5,290 bases of DNA from Candidatus Solincola tengchongensis (GCA_015711895.1 JACVJH010000442.1:1-5290); one strand, 5' to 3'; numbered from the stretch's first letter, positions 1 to 5,290 are shown. Numbers and translations: made by a program. The notes: a model not told the origin generated them from the letters alone.

Positions 1-238
1 GAGAGGCCAATCCTAATGCCACGGCCCTTTTCTGAGGGTGAAAAACGTCCTTTTACCTGGTGGTTTGAAAAATCGACTGTTCAAGATGAGTTTAGGGTTT
101 GAAAAAGGTTGAGAGACCGCCTATCATCGCCGGCGGAAACGTTGCCCGTTCCAGTGTGTTATATTTTTCGTCGGATTCCGTGTTCTTGAGGAGATGCCAA
201 GTTGATCCGCTGATGCGGGAGGCTAGAAGAGGGGAGTC
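1..238. other. Non-coding region upstream of plsY
   Basis: I see no supportable gene, tRNA or terminator here. The stretch is less GC-rich than the genes that follow. It contains an 11-bp exact direct repeat GGTTTGAAAAA at 62-72 and 96-106, the second copy of which supplies the -35 of the likely plsY promoter. The presumed leader (from about 134) contains an imperfect hairpin, GGAAACG at 135-141 against CGTTCC at 147-152 with one bulged A, and a small CCGC/GCGG hairpin at 207-218. Neither is followed directly by a U-tract, so I do not call a terminator or riboswitch. The upstream gene, if any, ends before the window. Confidence 0.5.
99..127 (+). promoter_or_regulatory. Predicted sigma70-type promoter for plsY-gpsA
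   Basis: TTGAAA at 99-104 (5 of 6 with TTGACA) and TATCAT at 122-127 (5 of 6 with TATAAT) are separated by exactly 17 bp. The transcription start would fall near 134, giving a leader of about 105 nt before the plsY ATG. This is motif matching only. Confidence 0.5.
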
Positions 239-877
239 ATGGCCTGGAAAGCGCCCCTGTGGCTGATATGCGCCTATCTTCTGGGTTCCATACCTTTCGG
301 TTACCTGGTATCCCGGTTGGTCTTCAAGAGCGACATCCGTCGCTTGGGTTCCGGAAACATTGGGGCCACCAACGTGTTGCGCAACTTCGGCGTCCGCCCC
401 TTCATCGCCGTCACCCTTCTCGATATGGGGAAAGGAGTTGCCGCGGTGGCGGTGGGGAGGGCGCTGGGGCTGGGTCCGGGGCTCTCTCTTCTGGCCGGAC
501 TCCTCTCCATCGTCGGGCACAACTGGAGCCTCTATCTGGGCTTCAAGGGTGGGAAGGGAATCGCCACCAGCGGCGGGGTGATCATCGCCGCCTATCCCTG
601 GCAGGTGATTGCGGCCGTGCTGGGAACCTTCCTGTTCATGGTGGTCGTGAGCAGGATCATGTCCGTGGGTTCCATCTCCGCGGCGGTGGCCTTTCCCGTC
701 GCCGCCGCCGTGCTCCTTCGCGGGGACCTGTCCATGTACTGGCCGCACCTGGCGGTCTCCTGCCTGGCCAGTATCTTCGCTGTCTACAGGCACCGGGAGA
801 ACATAGGCCGGCTGCTGTCGGGGAAGGAACCCCGCATCTCGCTGCCGTCGAGAAAGACCAGGGAGGCGGGGACTTGA
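239..877 (+). CDS. plsY: Glycerol-3-phosphate acyltransferase PlsY (acyl-phosphate dependent)
   Basis: PlsY is an integral membrane enzyme that transfers an acyl group from acyl-phosphate to the sn-1 position of glycerol-3-phosphate, making lysophosphatidate, the first committed step of phospholipid synthesis in most bacteria. The 212-residue product has the usual family length and several hydrophobic membrane segments. All three conserved loops are visible: GSGNIGATNVLR (residues 38-48 region), GHNWSLYLGFKGGKGIATSGG-type loop at 93-113 with the Gly/Lys-rich phosphate-binding stretch, and HRENIGRLLSGKE at 185-197. The LDMGKG segment at 61-66 also fits. The ATG start at 239 follows a purine-rich GAGGGGAG ribosome site at about 229-236. 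The stop overlaps the gpsA start, so the two genes are translated as a pair; GpsA supplies the substrate of PlsY. The tail after residue 197 is short and basic, as often seen. Identification is firm. Confidence 0.97.
   Translation: MAWKAPLWLICAYLLGSIPFGYLVSRLVFKSDIRRLGSGNIGATNVLRNFGVRPFIAVTLLDMGKGVAAVAVGRALGLGPGLSLLAGLLSIVGHNWSLYLGFKGGKGIATSGGVIIAAYPWQVIAAVLGTFLFMVVVSRIMSVGSISAAVAFPVAAAVLLRGDLSMYWPHLAVSCLASIFAVYRHRENIGRLLSGKEPRISLPSRKTREAGT
861..866 (+). promoter_or_regulatory. Ribosome binding site deciding the gpsA TTG start
   Basis: GGGAGG at the end of plsY lies 7 nt before the TTG at 874. It fixes the gpsA start in a frame that is open far upstream and has no ATG before the nucleotide-binding motif. 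Confidence 0.7.
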
Positions 878-1935
878 GGATCACCGTGGTAGGGGCCGGA
901 AGCTGGGGCACGGCCATGGCCGCCCACCTCTGCCGTCTTGGGAACCAGGTGACCCTGTGGGCGCGGGAACCCGAGGTGGTCGAGGGGATCAACGGCTCGC
1001 TGAGAAACCCATATTTCCTGAGCGATATTGACCTGCCGCCCGGATTGAGGGCCGAAGGGGAGATGAGGGACGCTCTGGCCGGATGCGAACTGGCGGTGAT
1101 GGCCGTCCCCTCCCGGTGGACCCGCGAGGTGGCCCGCGAGGTGGGTCGCTACCTCCCTCCCGGGACTCCGGTCCTCAACCTGGCAAAGGGGTTCGACTAC
1201 CACACGGGAAGTCGCCTCTCGGTGGCCATCGCCGAGGAGCTGGGAAGGCCTTCCGGAAGGGAGAGGGTGGCCGTTCTCTCGGGGCCCAACCACGCCGAGG
1301 AGGTGGCCAGGCTGGTGCCCAGTGCCACGGTGGTCGCCTCCGGGGATGGGGAACTGGCCCGGTCCCTGCAGGAGATCCTCAGTTCCGATTATTTCCGCGT
1401 CTACACCAACCCGGATGTGATAGGCGTGGAGGTAGGGGGGGCCTACAAGAACGTCATCGCCATCGCCGCCGGGGTCCTGGACGGTCTGGGCCTTGGAGAC
1501 AACACCAAGGCCAGCCTCATCACCAGGGGGCTGGCGGAGATGGCACGCTTCGGGGCGGCTATGGGCGCCAACCCGGTCACCTTTTCCGGTCTCTCGGGGA
1601 TCGGGGACCTCATAGTGACCTGTATCAGCCGACATTCACGCAACCGGGCCTTCGGCGAGAGGCTGGGGCGAGGGGAACGGGCGGATGACGTCCTCTCCGA
1701 GAGCCGCATGGTGGTCGAGGGAGTTTACACCACGCGCATGGTGACGGACATGGCGTCAGGGCTCGGCGTGGAGATCCCTATCGCCCTCGGGGTGAAAGCG
1801 GTCATCGAGGGACGGAGCAAGCCCTCCGACGTGCTGCGCGAGCTTATGGCCCGTCGCTTGAAAGAGGAGACCGAGGAAAGACTGTTCCGGGATTTCCTGC
1901 TCCGCAAGGAGAGCGGGGGATCGCCACCCGCATGA
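874..1935 (+). CDS. gpsA: NAD(P)H-dependent glycerol-3-phosphate dehydrogenase GpsA
   Basis: GpsA is a cytoplasmic enzyme that reduces dihydroxyacetone phosphate to sn-glycerol-3-phosphate, the backbone of phospholipids. The 353-residue product has an N-terminal Rossmann fold with GAGSWG at residues 7-12, the LAKG motif around Lys105, the SGPNHAEEVA motif at 136-145 (family form SGPSFAxEVA), the catalytic Lys192 in GGAYKNVIAIAAG, the substrate-binding GDNTKASLITRG at 208-219, and SGIGDL at 241-246. I choose the TTG at 874 because it is preceded by GGGAGG and places the glycine motif at the normal distance from the N-terminus; the same frame is open back to 259 but that part is a shadow of plsY. 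The start shares TTGA with the plsY stop, indicating translational coupling. The final dozen residues (KESGGSPPA region) look like a disordered tail. Identification is firm; the start is well supported. Confidence 0.97.
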   Translation: MRITVVGAGSWGTAMAAHLCRLGNQVTLWAREPEVVEGINGSLRNPYFLSDIDLPPGLRAEGEMRDALAGCELAVMAVPSRWTREVAREVGRYLPPGTPVLNLAKGFDYHTGSRLSVAIAEELGRPSGRERVAVLSGPNHAEEVARLVPSATVVASGDGELARSLQEILSSDYFRVYTNPDVIGVEVGGAYKNVIAIAAGVLDGLGLGDNTKASLITRGLAEMARFGAAMGANPVTFSGLSGIGDLIVTCISRHSRNRAFGERLGRGERADDVLSESRMVVEGVYTTRMVTDMASGLGVEIPIALGVKAVIEGRSKPSDVLRELMARRLKEETEERLFRDFLLRKESGGSPPA

Positions 1936-2042
1936 GCCGGCCTTGTCGACCGCAGGCGCGACCCGGTCCCAAGCCAACATGTTCCGGACCCTTCGGTGAA
2001 TGACCTCAGACCCTCATCGTTCCTTCAAGGCTCGGCACATGA

Positions 2043-2071
2043 TTGTCACTCCCGACGGTTAAGCTTATCCT
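2043..2071 (+). promoter_or_regulatory. Predicted promoter for the DUF2993 gene
   Basis: TTGTCA at 2043-2048 (5 of 6 with TTGACA) and TATCCT at 2066-2071 (4 of 6 with TATAAT) are 17 bp apart. Transcription would start near 2078, just upstream of the strong ribosome site at 2084-2091. This suggests that the gene is transcribed independently of plsY-gpsA, and argues against translation from the TTG at 2043. Confidence 0.45.
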
Positions 2072-2083
2072 GCCGCATTTTCT

Positions 2084-2091
2084 GGAGGAGG
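2084..2091 (+). promoter_or_regulatory. Strong ribosome binding site deciding the TTG start at 2100
   Basis: GGAGGAGG contains a perfect AGGAGG core and ends 8 nt before TTG at 2100. No comparable site precedes the other in-frame TTG at 2043. Confidence 0.7.
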
Positions 2092-2099
2092 GGAGACAA

Positions 2100-2807
2100 T
2101 TGTTGCGCAGGGTTCTTTTCGCCTTGGCCTTGACCGCGGCTTTAGCCCTTAGCCTGGAGATGGCGGTGACCTATCTTGCCCAGAGGGGGATGGAGGAAGC
2201 TCTGGAAAGACAGTATGGCCTGCACGACGGACTTCGTGTGCGTATAAACTCCTTCCCCCTCATCGTCAGCCTGGCCAAGAACCACATACGTGATCTGCGT
2301 CTTGAATGGACCGGTGACCTCTGCCTCTCCACAGAAGAGAGGTCCCTTCCCGTATCCGCTGTCTGTGACCTCAGAATGAACGATGTGGAGCTGGATATGG
2401 CCGCCGTCTTTGGGGGCAGGTTGGAGATAAGATCCCTTTCCCGTTTGAGCTCCGTTTTCCGTATCCCGCTTGCCGGATTGGAGCCACTTTTGGGAGGAGT
2501 GGCCACTTTTTCCGAAAGCGAGGGGATGATAGGCGTGGATGTATCGGGACTTAACCTTAAATATGAAGTTTACATTTCAGGTGAAGATCGCATGACCTTT
2601 CGTCCCCAGCCGGTTTCGACGGAGATGTCAGGCCAGACCAATGAAAGTAAACCTTATATTGATAGTTCAGAGATAACGGTATCCGTGGGAGGTTTCCCAA
2701 TGCGGTTTGCACTGCTCTCCGCTTCGGTGGAAGGAGACCAACTGTCGATGAAAGTTATCCTTGAGGAATGGGAAGGATACTTGGATGCCTCCATCGACTC
2801 TTTATGA
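2100..2807 (+). CDS. DUF2993 (LmeA-like) membrane-anchored protein
   Basis: The 235-residue product starts with two arginines and a hydrophobic segment at about residues 5-25, so it is probably anchored in the membrane or exported with the rest outside the cell. The remainder is a beta-rich pattern that fits DUF2993: an amphipathic helix (YLAQRGMEEALERQYG), then RVRINSFPLIVSLAKNHIRDLRLE, matching the family signature in which a 'fP' and a leucine-rich turn lead to alternating strands, then VSAVCDLRMNDVELDM. In mycobacteria the DUF2993 protein LmeA is a cell-envelope phospholipid-binding protein needed for lipomannan elongation; that role cannot be transferred safely here. The TTG start at 2100 is preferred to the TTG at 2043 on ribosome-site grounds, and TTG at 2103 is a near alternative. 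The second half is clearly more AT-rich than the flanking genes. The position next to phospholipid genes may be coincidental. Family assignment is moderately sure, function unknown. Confidence 0.72.
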   Translation: MLRRVLFALALTAALALSLEMAVTYLAQRGMEEALERQYGLHDGLRVRINSFPLIVSLAKNHIRDLRLEWTGDLCLSTEERSLPVSAVCDLRMNDVELDMAAVFGGRLEIRSLSRLSSVFRIPLAGLEPLLGGVATFSESEGMIGVDVSGLNLKYEVYISGEDRMTFRPQPVSTEMSGQTNESKPYIDSSEITVSVGGFPMRFALLSASVEGDQLSMKVILEEWEGYLDASIDSL

Positions 2808-2850
2808 TTCGTCAATTTTTAAAAGATTGACCATAAGTTTATGGCATCAG

Positions 2851-2866
2851 ACTCAACATCTACTGT
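2851..2866. promoter_or_regulatory. Possible distal NrdR box (box 1)
   Basis: ACTCAACATCTACTGT matches 12 of 16 positions of the published NrdR box consensus acaCwAtATaTwGwgt as I recall it. The core CwAnATnTwG has one mismatch, C for the last G. Its first 12 bases are identical to box 2, exactly 61 bp downstream, close to six helical turns. It is too far upstream to block RNA polymerase alone and may help NrdR oligomers bridge. Confidence 0.4.
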
Positions 2867-2905
2867 ATGGAGAGGAAAAAAGTGGAAGATTTTTTCTAAA
2901 ACCCC

Positions 2906-2935
2906 TTGACAACTCAACATCTAGTATTCTAAATT
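2906..2935 (+). promoter_or_regulatory. Predicted promoter for nrdR-nrdD
   Basis: A perfect TTGACA -35 lies at 2906-2911. The best -10 is TAAATT at 2930-2935 (4 of 6, 18-bp spacer), with TCTAAA at 2928-2933 (16-bp spacer) as an alternative. Transcription would start near 2941, about 45 nt before the nrdR ATG. The weak -10 and strong -35 fit a promoter whose spacer is occupied by a repressor site. Confidence 0.6.
2912..2927. promoter_or_regulatory. NrdR box 2, between -35 and -10
   Basis: ACTCAACATCTAGTAT matches the full core CwAnATnTwG and 12 of 16 positions of the NrdR consensus. It starts right after the -35 hexamer and fills the promoter spacer, so bound NrdR would exclude RNA polymerase. 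NrdR is encoded 59 bp downstream, which makes autoregulation the natural reading. Confidence 0.6.
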
Positions 2936-2944
2936 CTGAATTAA

Positions 2945-2960
2945 CCACAAAATGTAGGAT
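2945..2960. promoter_or_regulatory. NrdR box 3, at the transcription start
   Basis: CCACAAAATGTAGGAT matches the full core CwAnATnTwG and 11 of 16 positions of the consensus. It lies 33 bp downstream of box 2, near the 31-32 bp (three-turn) spacing usual for paired NrdR boxes, and just past the expected transcription start. Confidence 0.55.
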
Positions 2961-2985
2961 GGAGCTCTAGGGGAGGGGATACGCT

Positions 2986-3459
2986 ATGAAGTGCCCCTTT
3001 TGTGGATACCCGGACAGCAAGGTCATAGATTCGCGAGAATCGGACGGAGGCCAATCCATAAGGAGAAGAAGGCAGTGCAAGAAATGCGCCAAGAGGTTCA
3101 CGACATTCGAGAGATACGAGCAATTTCCGTTGACGGTGATAAAGAGGAACGGAGACCGCGAGCCCTATAAAAGGGAAAAGGTGCTTGCGGGATTGAGGAA
3201 GGCGTTTGAGAAGAGGCCGGTGACCAGCCAGCAGATAGAGGACCTGGCCACCTCCATAGAGGCGGAGCTGCGCGAGGAGGGCAAAAGGGAAATACCCTCC
3301 AGCGTCATCGGCATGGCCGTACTGAGGAGGTTGAAGGACCTTGACGAGGTGGCCTACCTGAGGTTCGCCTCGGTTTACAAGGATTTCAAAGACATAAGTG
3401 AGTTCCAGAGCGAGCTGGGACAGCTTCTGGAGAAAAAGGTGGAGAAGAACCGTCGGTGA
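2986..3459 (+). CDS. nrdR: Transcriptional repressor NrdR
   Basis: NrdR is a cytoplasmic repressor of ribonucleotide reductase genes that senses ATP and dATP. The 157-residue product is full length for the family. The N-terminal zinc ribbon is complete, with Cys3, Cys6, Cys31 and Cys34 (MKCPFCG and CKKC), preceded by the RRRRQ basic stretch and followed by FTTFER at 38-43. The ATP-cone follows at about 49-139, with VIKRNGDREPY at 51-61 and the C-terminal YLRFASVYKDF at 124-134. A charged tail ends at residue 157. The ATG at 2986 follows GGGAGGGG at 2971-2978, with GGAGG 9 nt away. nrdD begins 31 nt downstream, so they form an operon, and two or three NrdR-box-like sites lie over the shared promoter, implying autoregulation. 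Identification is firm. Confidence 0.98.
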   Translation: MKCPFCGYPDSKVIDSRESDGGQSIRRRRQCKKCAKRFTTFERYEQFPLTVIKRNGDREPYKREKVLAGLRKAFEKRPVTSQQIEDLATSIEAELREEGKREIPSSVIGMAVLRRLKDLDEVAYLRFASVYKDFKDISEFQSELGQLLEKKVEKNRR

Positions 3460-3479
3460 AGCGGTCGGGGGCATGGGAA

Positions 3480-3484
3480 GGAGG
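3480..3484 (+). promoter_or_regulatory. Ribosome binding site deciding the nrdD start
   Basis: GGAGG within AAGGAGGG lies 6 nt before the ATG at 3491. An in-frame ATG at 3473 lies upstream of this site and has only a G-run before it, so the later start is preferred. Confidence 0.65.
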
Positions 3485-3490
3485 GAAGAG

Positions 3491-5290
3491 ATGCACGCCG
3501 CGGAGGAGCGGAAGGACATACCGCCGGTGAACAACATAAGGGTCCTGAAGAGGAGGGAGGAAGCGGAGGACGCCACGGACATCGCCCTCCTGGTGAGCAC
3601 CTCCTCGAAGGAGGAGATAAACCTCTGGGACAAGAGCAAGATCGTGAAGTCGCTCATCTTGGAGACGGATGCCAGCCCGGAGCTCGCCCAGGAGATCGCC
3701 GACCGGGTGGAGGAGAGGATAGTCCAGGCGGGCATGAACACCGTGACCACCTCCATAATCCGCGAGCTGGTGGACCTGGAGCTCCTGGAGAGGGGCCTGG
3801 GGACCATGCATAAGAAGCACTCTCACCTGGGCCTTCCCATGTACGACGTGGAGCAGATAATCACCAGCGCCAACAAGGAGAACAGCAACACCACGCACAA
3901 TCCGGAATCCATAAACCTCACCCTTGCGGAGGCCATCCTCAAGGAGTTCGCCCTGCGCAAGGTGTTCTCCGAGGACATCGCCAGAGCGCACATGGTGGGC
4001 GACATCCACCTTCACGACCTGGGCTTCATCATCCGCCCTTATTCCTACCTCGGCGACACACTGGTCCACTGGAGGGTGAAAGGCTCGCCCCTGGTCTTCA
4101 CCACAACCATGGAGCAGCTCTACCACCTCCTTCCGGGGGAGACCAGGCCCGAACCCACGGTGCGGGTCAAATACCCGCAGGACCTCGAGATACTGGACCG
4201 TGGGGGCCGGTGGACGGGGATACGCCGGGTGGTCAAGAAGGACCGCCTAGGGAAACAGATGGTCTTCATCGCCACCTCGGACGGGAAACACTGCGTGGTC
4301 ACGCACGACCACCCGGTGATCACCGGGGATGAGGTAAAGCCGGCGTCCCTGGTGGAGGTGGGAGATGCCGTGGAGACCTTGGAGATGCCCAGGGGGCGCC
4401 TGGAGGGTATGGAGGAGATCCACGCCTCCCATCTCCTGGAGGCCAATTCCACCACCTTCAAGTTCAGGTTCGCCGCTGGGGACCTCCTGGTGGCCCACCG
4501 CCGCATGGAGGAACTGGTTTCCCAAGCGACGAGCACCGCCCGCGGCAGGGGCAGGCGCATGCGGTCGAACCGCTCCGGATCCACGTCCACGGGCTCCGGG
4601 GCTTCCGTGGTGATAATGGTGGAGCCGGTGGACGTGCTGGACGTATACATCTACGATGTGACCACGGAAAGCGGTACCCTCATCGCCAACGGGATCTACT
4701 CTCACAACTGTGGAGGGCACAGCCTGGACTACATCAAGAAATACGGCCTCTCCCTCCCCAACATCACCAGCACCTCCCGCCCGGCCAGGCATCCCGAGGT
4801 GCTCATCGGGCATATGGTCAAGATGGCCTCCACCCTGCAGTCCCACTATGCGGGGGCCATCGGTTGGGAAGCGGTGAACATGTTCTTCGCCCCTTACCTG
4901 GTGGGGCTGGACTACGGCCGCATAAAACAGCTGGCCCAGATGCTCATCTATGAGTTCAATCAACTGGCGGGGGCGAGGGGGAGCCAGGTGGTCTTCACCG
5001 ATTTCAACCTCTACTGGAACGTCCCCCGCCATTTCCGGGACACCCCGGCCATCGGACCGGGGGGCGAGTACACGGGAAAGACCTACAAGGACTACGAGAA
5101 GGAGGCCCAGACCTTCCTCAAGGCGCTCTTCGAGGTCTATCTGGAGGGAGATGCCATGGGCAAGACCTTCGTCTTCCCCAAACCCCTCCTGCACATCAAC
5201 GAGGACTTCTTCCGCACCCCGGGCCACGAGGAGTTCCTGGCCCTGGCCTGTCGCGTGGCGGCGCGGCAGGGCATAACCTACTTCGTCTTC
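3491..5290 (+). CDS. nrdD: Anaerobic (class III) ribonucleoside-triphosphate reductase NrdD, intein-containing, 3' end outside window
   Basis: NrdD reduces ribonucleoside triphosphates to deoxyribonucleotides under anaerobic conditions with a glycyl radical installed by NrdG. The window encodes 600 residues with no stop. Residues 1-184 include a degenerate ATP-cone-like segment (about 48-103: DKSKIVKSLILETD through IIRELVDLELLERGL) and the start of the core, HNPESINLTLAEAIL and GDIHLHDLGF at 170-179. Residues 185-406 are an intein. The core resumes at Cys407 with CGGHSLDYIKKYGL, then RPARHPEVLIGHMVKM, AGAIGWEAVNMFFAPYL at 454-470, GARGSQVVFTDFNLYW at 494-509 and KTFVFPKPLLHINEDFF at 558-574. 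Cys407 aligns, by my reading, with the conserved core Cys of NrdD proteins (T4 Cys79 position). The finger-loop Cys, zinc site and C-terminal glycyl-radical motif lie beyond the window. It is downstream of nrdR, probably in one operon; nrdG is expected next. The ATP-cone lacks a clear N-terminal VxKRDG strand, so dATP inhibition is uncertain. Confidence 0.95.
   Translation, partial: MHAAEERKDIPPVNNIRVLKRREEAEDATDIALLVSTSSKEEINLWDKSKIVKSLILETDASPELAQEIADRVEERIVQAGMNTVTTSIIRELVDLELLERGLGTMHKKHSHLGLPMYDVEQIITSANKENSNTTHNPESINLTLAEAILKEFALRKVFSEDIARAHMVGDIHLHDLGFIIRPYSYLGDTLVHWRVKGSPLVFTTTMEQLYHLLPGETRPEPTVRVKYPQDLEILDRGGRWTGIRRVVKKDRLGKQMVFIATSDGKHCVVTHDHPVITGDEVKPASLVEVGDAVETLEMPRGRLEGMEEIHASHLLEANSTTFKFRFAAGDLLVAHRRMEELVSQATSTARGRGRRMRSNRSGSTSTGSGASVVIMVEPVDVLDVYIYDVTTESGTLIANGIYSHNCGGHSLDYIKKYGLSLPNITSTSRPARHPEVLIGHMVKMASTLQSHYAGAIGWEAVNMFFAPYLVGLDYGRIKQLAQMLIYEFNQLAGARGSQVVFTDFNLYWNVPRHFRDTPAIGPGGEYTGKTYKDYEKEAQTFLKALFEVYLEGDAMGKTFVFPKPLLHINEDFFRTPGHEEFLALACRVAARQGITYFVF
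4043..4708 (+). mobile_element. In-frame mini-intein in NrdD (222 residues, no homing endonuclease)
   Basis: Inteins excise themselves from the host protein and join the flanking exteins. Here the NrdD core is broken between RPY (ending at 4042) and CGGHSL (from 4709), which are adjacent in ordinary NrdD proteins. The insert has intein hallmarks in order. Block A is SYLGDTLV with Ser1 and Asp5-Thr6. Block B is VVTHDHPV with Thr87 and His90 (the TxxH motif). Block F is VYIYDVTTESGTLIANG with Asp205. Block G is IYSHN with penultimate His221 and terminal Asn222, followed by extein Cys. These are the residues needed for a class 1 splicing reaction, so it should be active. The length is near that of minimal inteins, and I see no LAGLIDADG or HNH motif; between blocks B and F there are about 100 residues including an Arg/Ser/Gly-rich stretch. 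It is therefore probably immobile, having lost an endonuclease. Confidence 0.92.

Noticed and set aside
92..1635. Long reverse-strand open frames opposite plsY and gpsA (92-793, 784-1635)
   Set aside because: They are His/Pro/Gly/Arg-rich, match no family I know, and mirror the GC-rich third positions of confident forward genes.
1937..1966. CCGG...GTCG...CGAC...CCGG nested inverted repeat after gpsA as a terminator
   Set aside because: Stems are short with an asymmetric bulge and no T-tract follows, so termination is not supported.
2043..2099. Upstream TTG at 2043 as the DUF2993 start
   Set aside because: It would add 19 residues before the RR-hydrophobic signal, lacks a ribosome site, and coincides with the predicted -35 hexamer.
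2831..2844. CCATAA-GT-TTATGG inverted repeat as an operator
   Set aside because: The arms are perfect, but it does not fit the NrdR core and lies about 60 bp upstream of the promoter. I know of no regulator for it.
2875..2896. GAAAAAA/TTTTTTC inverted repeat with an 8-nt loop as a terminator for the DUF2993 gene
   Set aside because: The stem has one G-C pair and six A-U pairs, too weak for an intrinsic terminator, and its T-run is part of the stem. In AT-rich DNA this may be chance.
2761..2970. Forward 69-codon open frame across the end of the DUF2993 gene and the nrdR promoter
   Set aside because: It overlaps the DUF2993 3' end and the NrdR boxes, lacks a recognisable domain, and has no good ribosome site.
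3473..3490. In-frame ATG at 3473 as the nrdD start
   Set aside because: It would place the best ribosome site, AAGGAGGG, inside the coding region; the site at 3480-3484 is well spaced for ATG at 3491.
3386..5227. Long reverse-strand open frames opposite nrdD (3386-4126, 4120-4650, 4247-5227)
   Set aside because: They run antisense to a clear NrdD-intein frame and have low-complexity, unfamily-like composition.

Overview
The window reads as chromosomal DNA from a high-GC, anaerobic or facultatively anaerobic bacterium. A DUF2993 (LmeA-like) protein points weakly to an early-branching actinobacterial lineage, since that family is commonest in Actinobacteriota and Cyanobacteria. An oxygen-sensitive class III ribonucleotide reductase points to anaerobic life. 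I cannot name the species. All five genes lie on the + strand.

Layout. Bases 1-238 carry no gene I can support. They hold a good sigma70-type promoter (TTGAAA, 17 bp, TATCAT) and a roughly 100-nt leader. plsY (239-877) and gpsA (874-1935) follow as a translationally coupled pair: the plsY stop and the gpsA TTG start overlap in TTGA. Together they make glycerol-3-phosphate and then acylate it, the entry to phospholipid synthesis. After a 164-bp gap with its own promoter comes a membrane-anchored DUF2993 protein (2100-2807), visibly less GC-rich than its neighbours. An AT-rich 178-bp regulatory region (2808-2985) then precedes nrdR (2986-3459) and the start of nrdD (3491 to beyond the window end).

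Most notable are two features of the deoxynucleotide module. First, nrdD is interrupted in frame by a 222-residue intein (4043-4708). It has Ser at position 1, the splicing blocks A, B, F and G, a terminal His-Asn and a Cys as first downstream extein residue. It has no recognisable homing endonuclease and instead carries an Arg/Ser/Gly-rich linker. It sits exactly before a conserved Cys of the NrdD core, so the reductase should be inactive until the intein splices out. Second, the nrdR promoter region contains three sites matching the NrdR box core CwAnATnTwG (two fully, one with a single mismatch). One lies between the -35 and -10 and one just past the expected transcription start, so NrdR probably represses its own operon including nrdD. 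The anaerobic reductase would then be controlled at transcription by NrdR, and possibly after translation by intein splicing.
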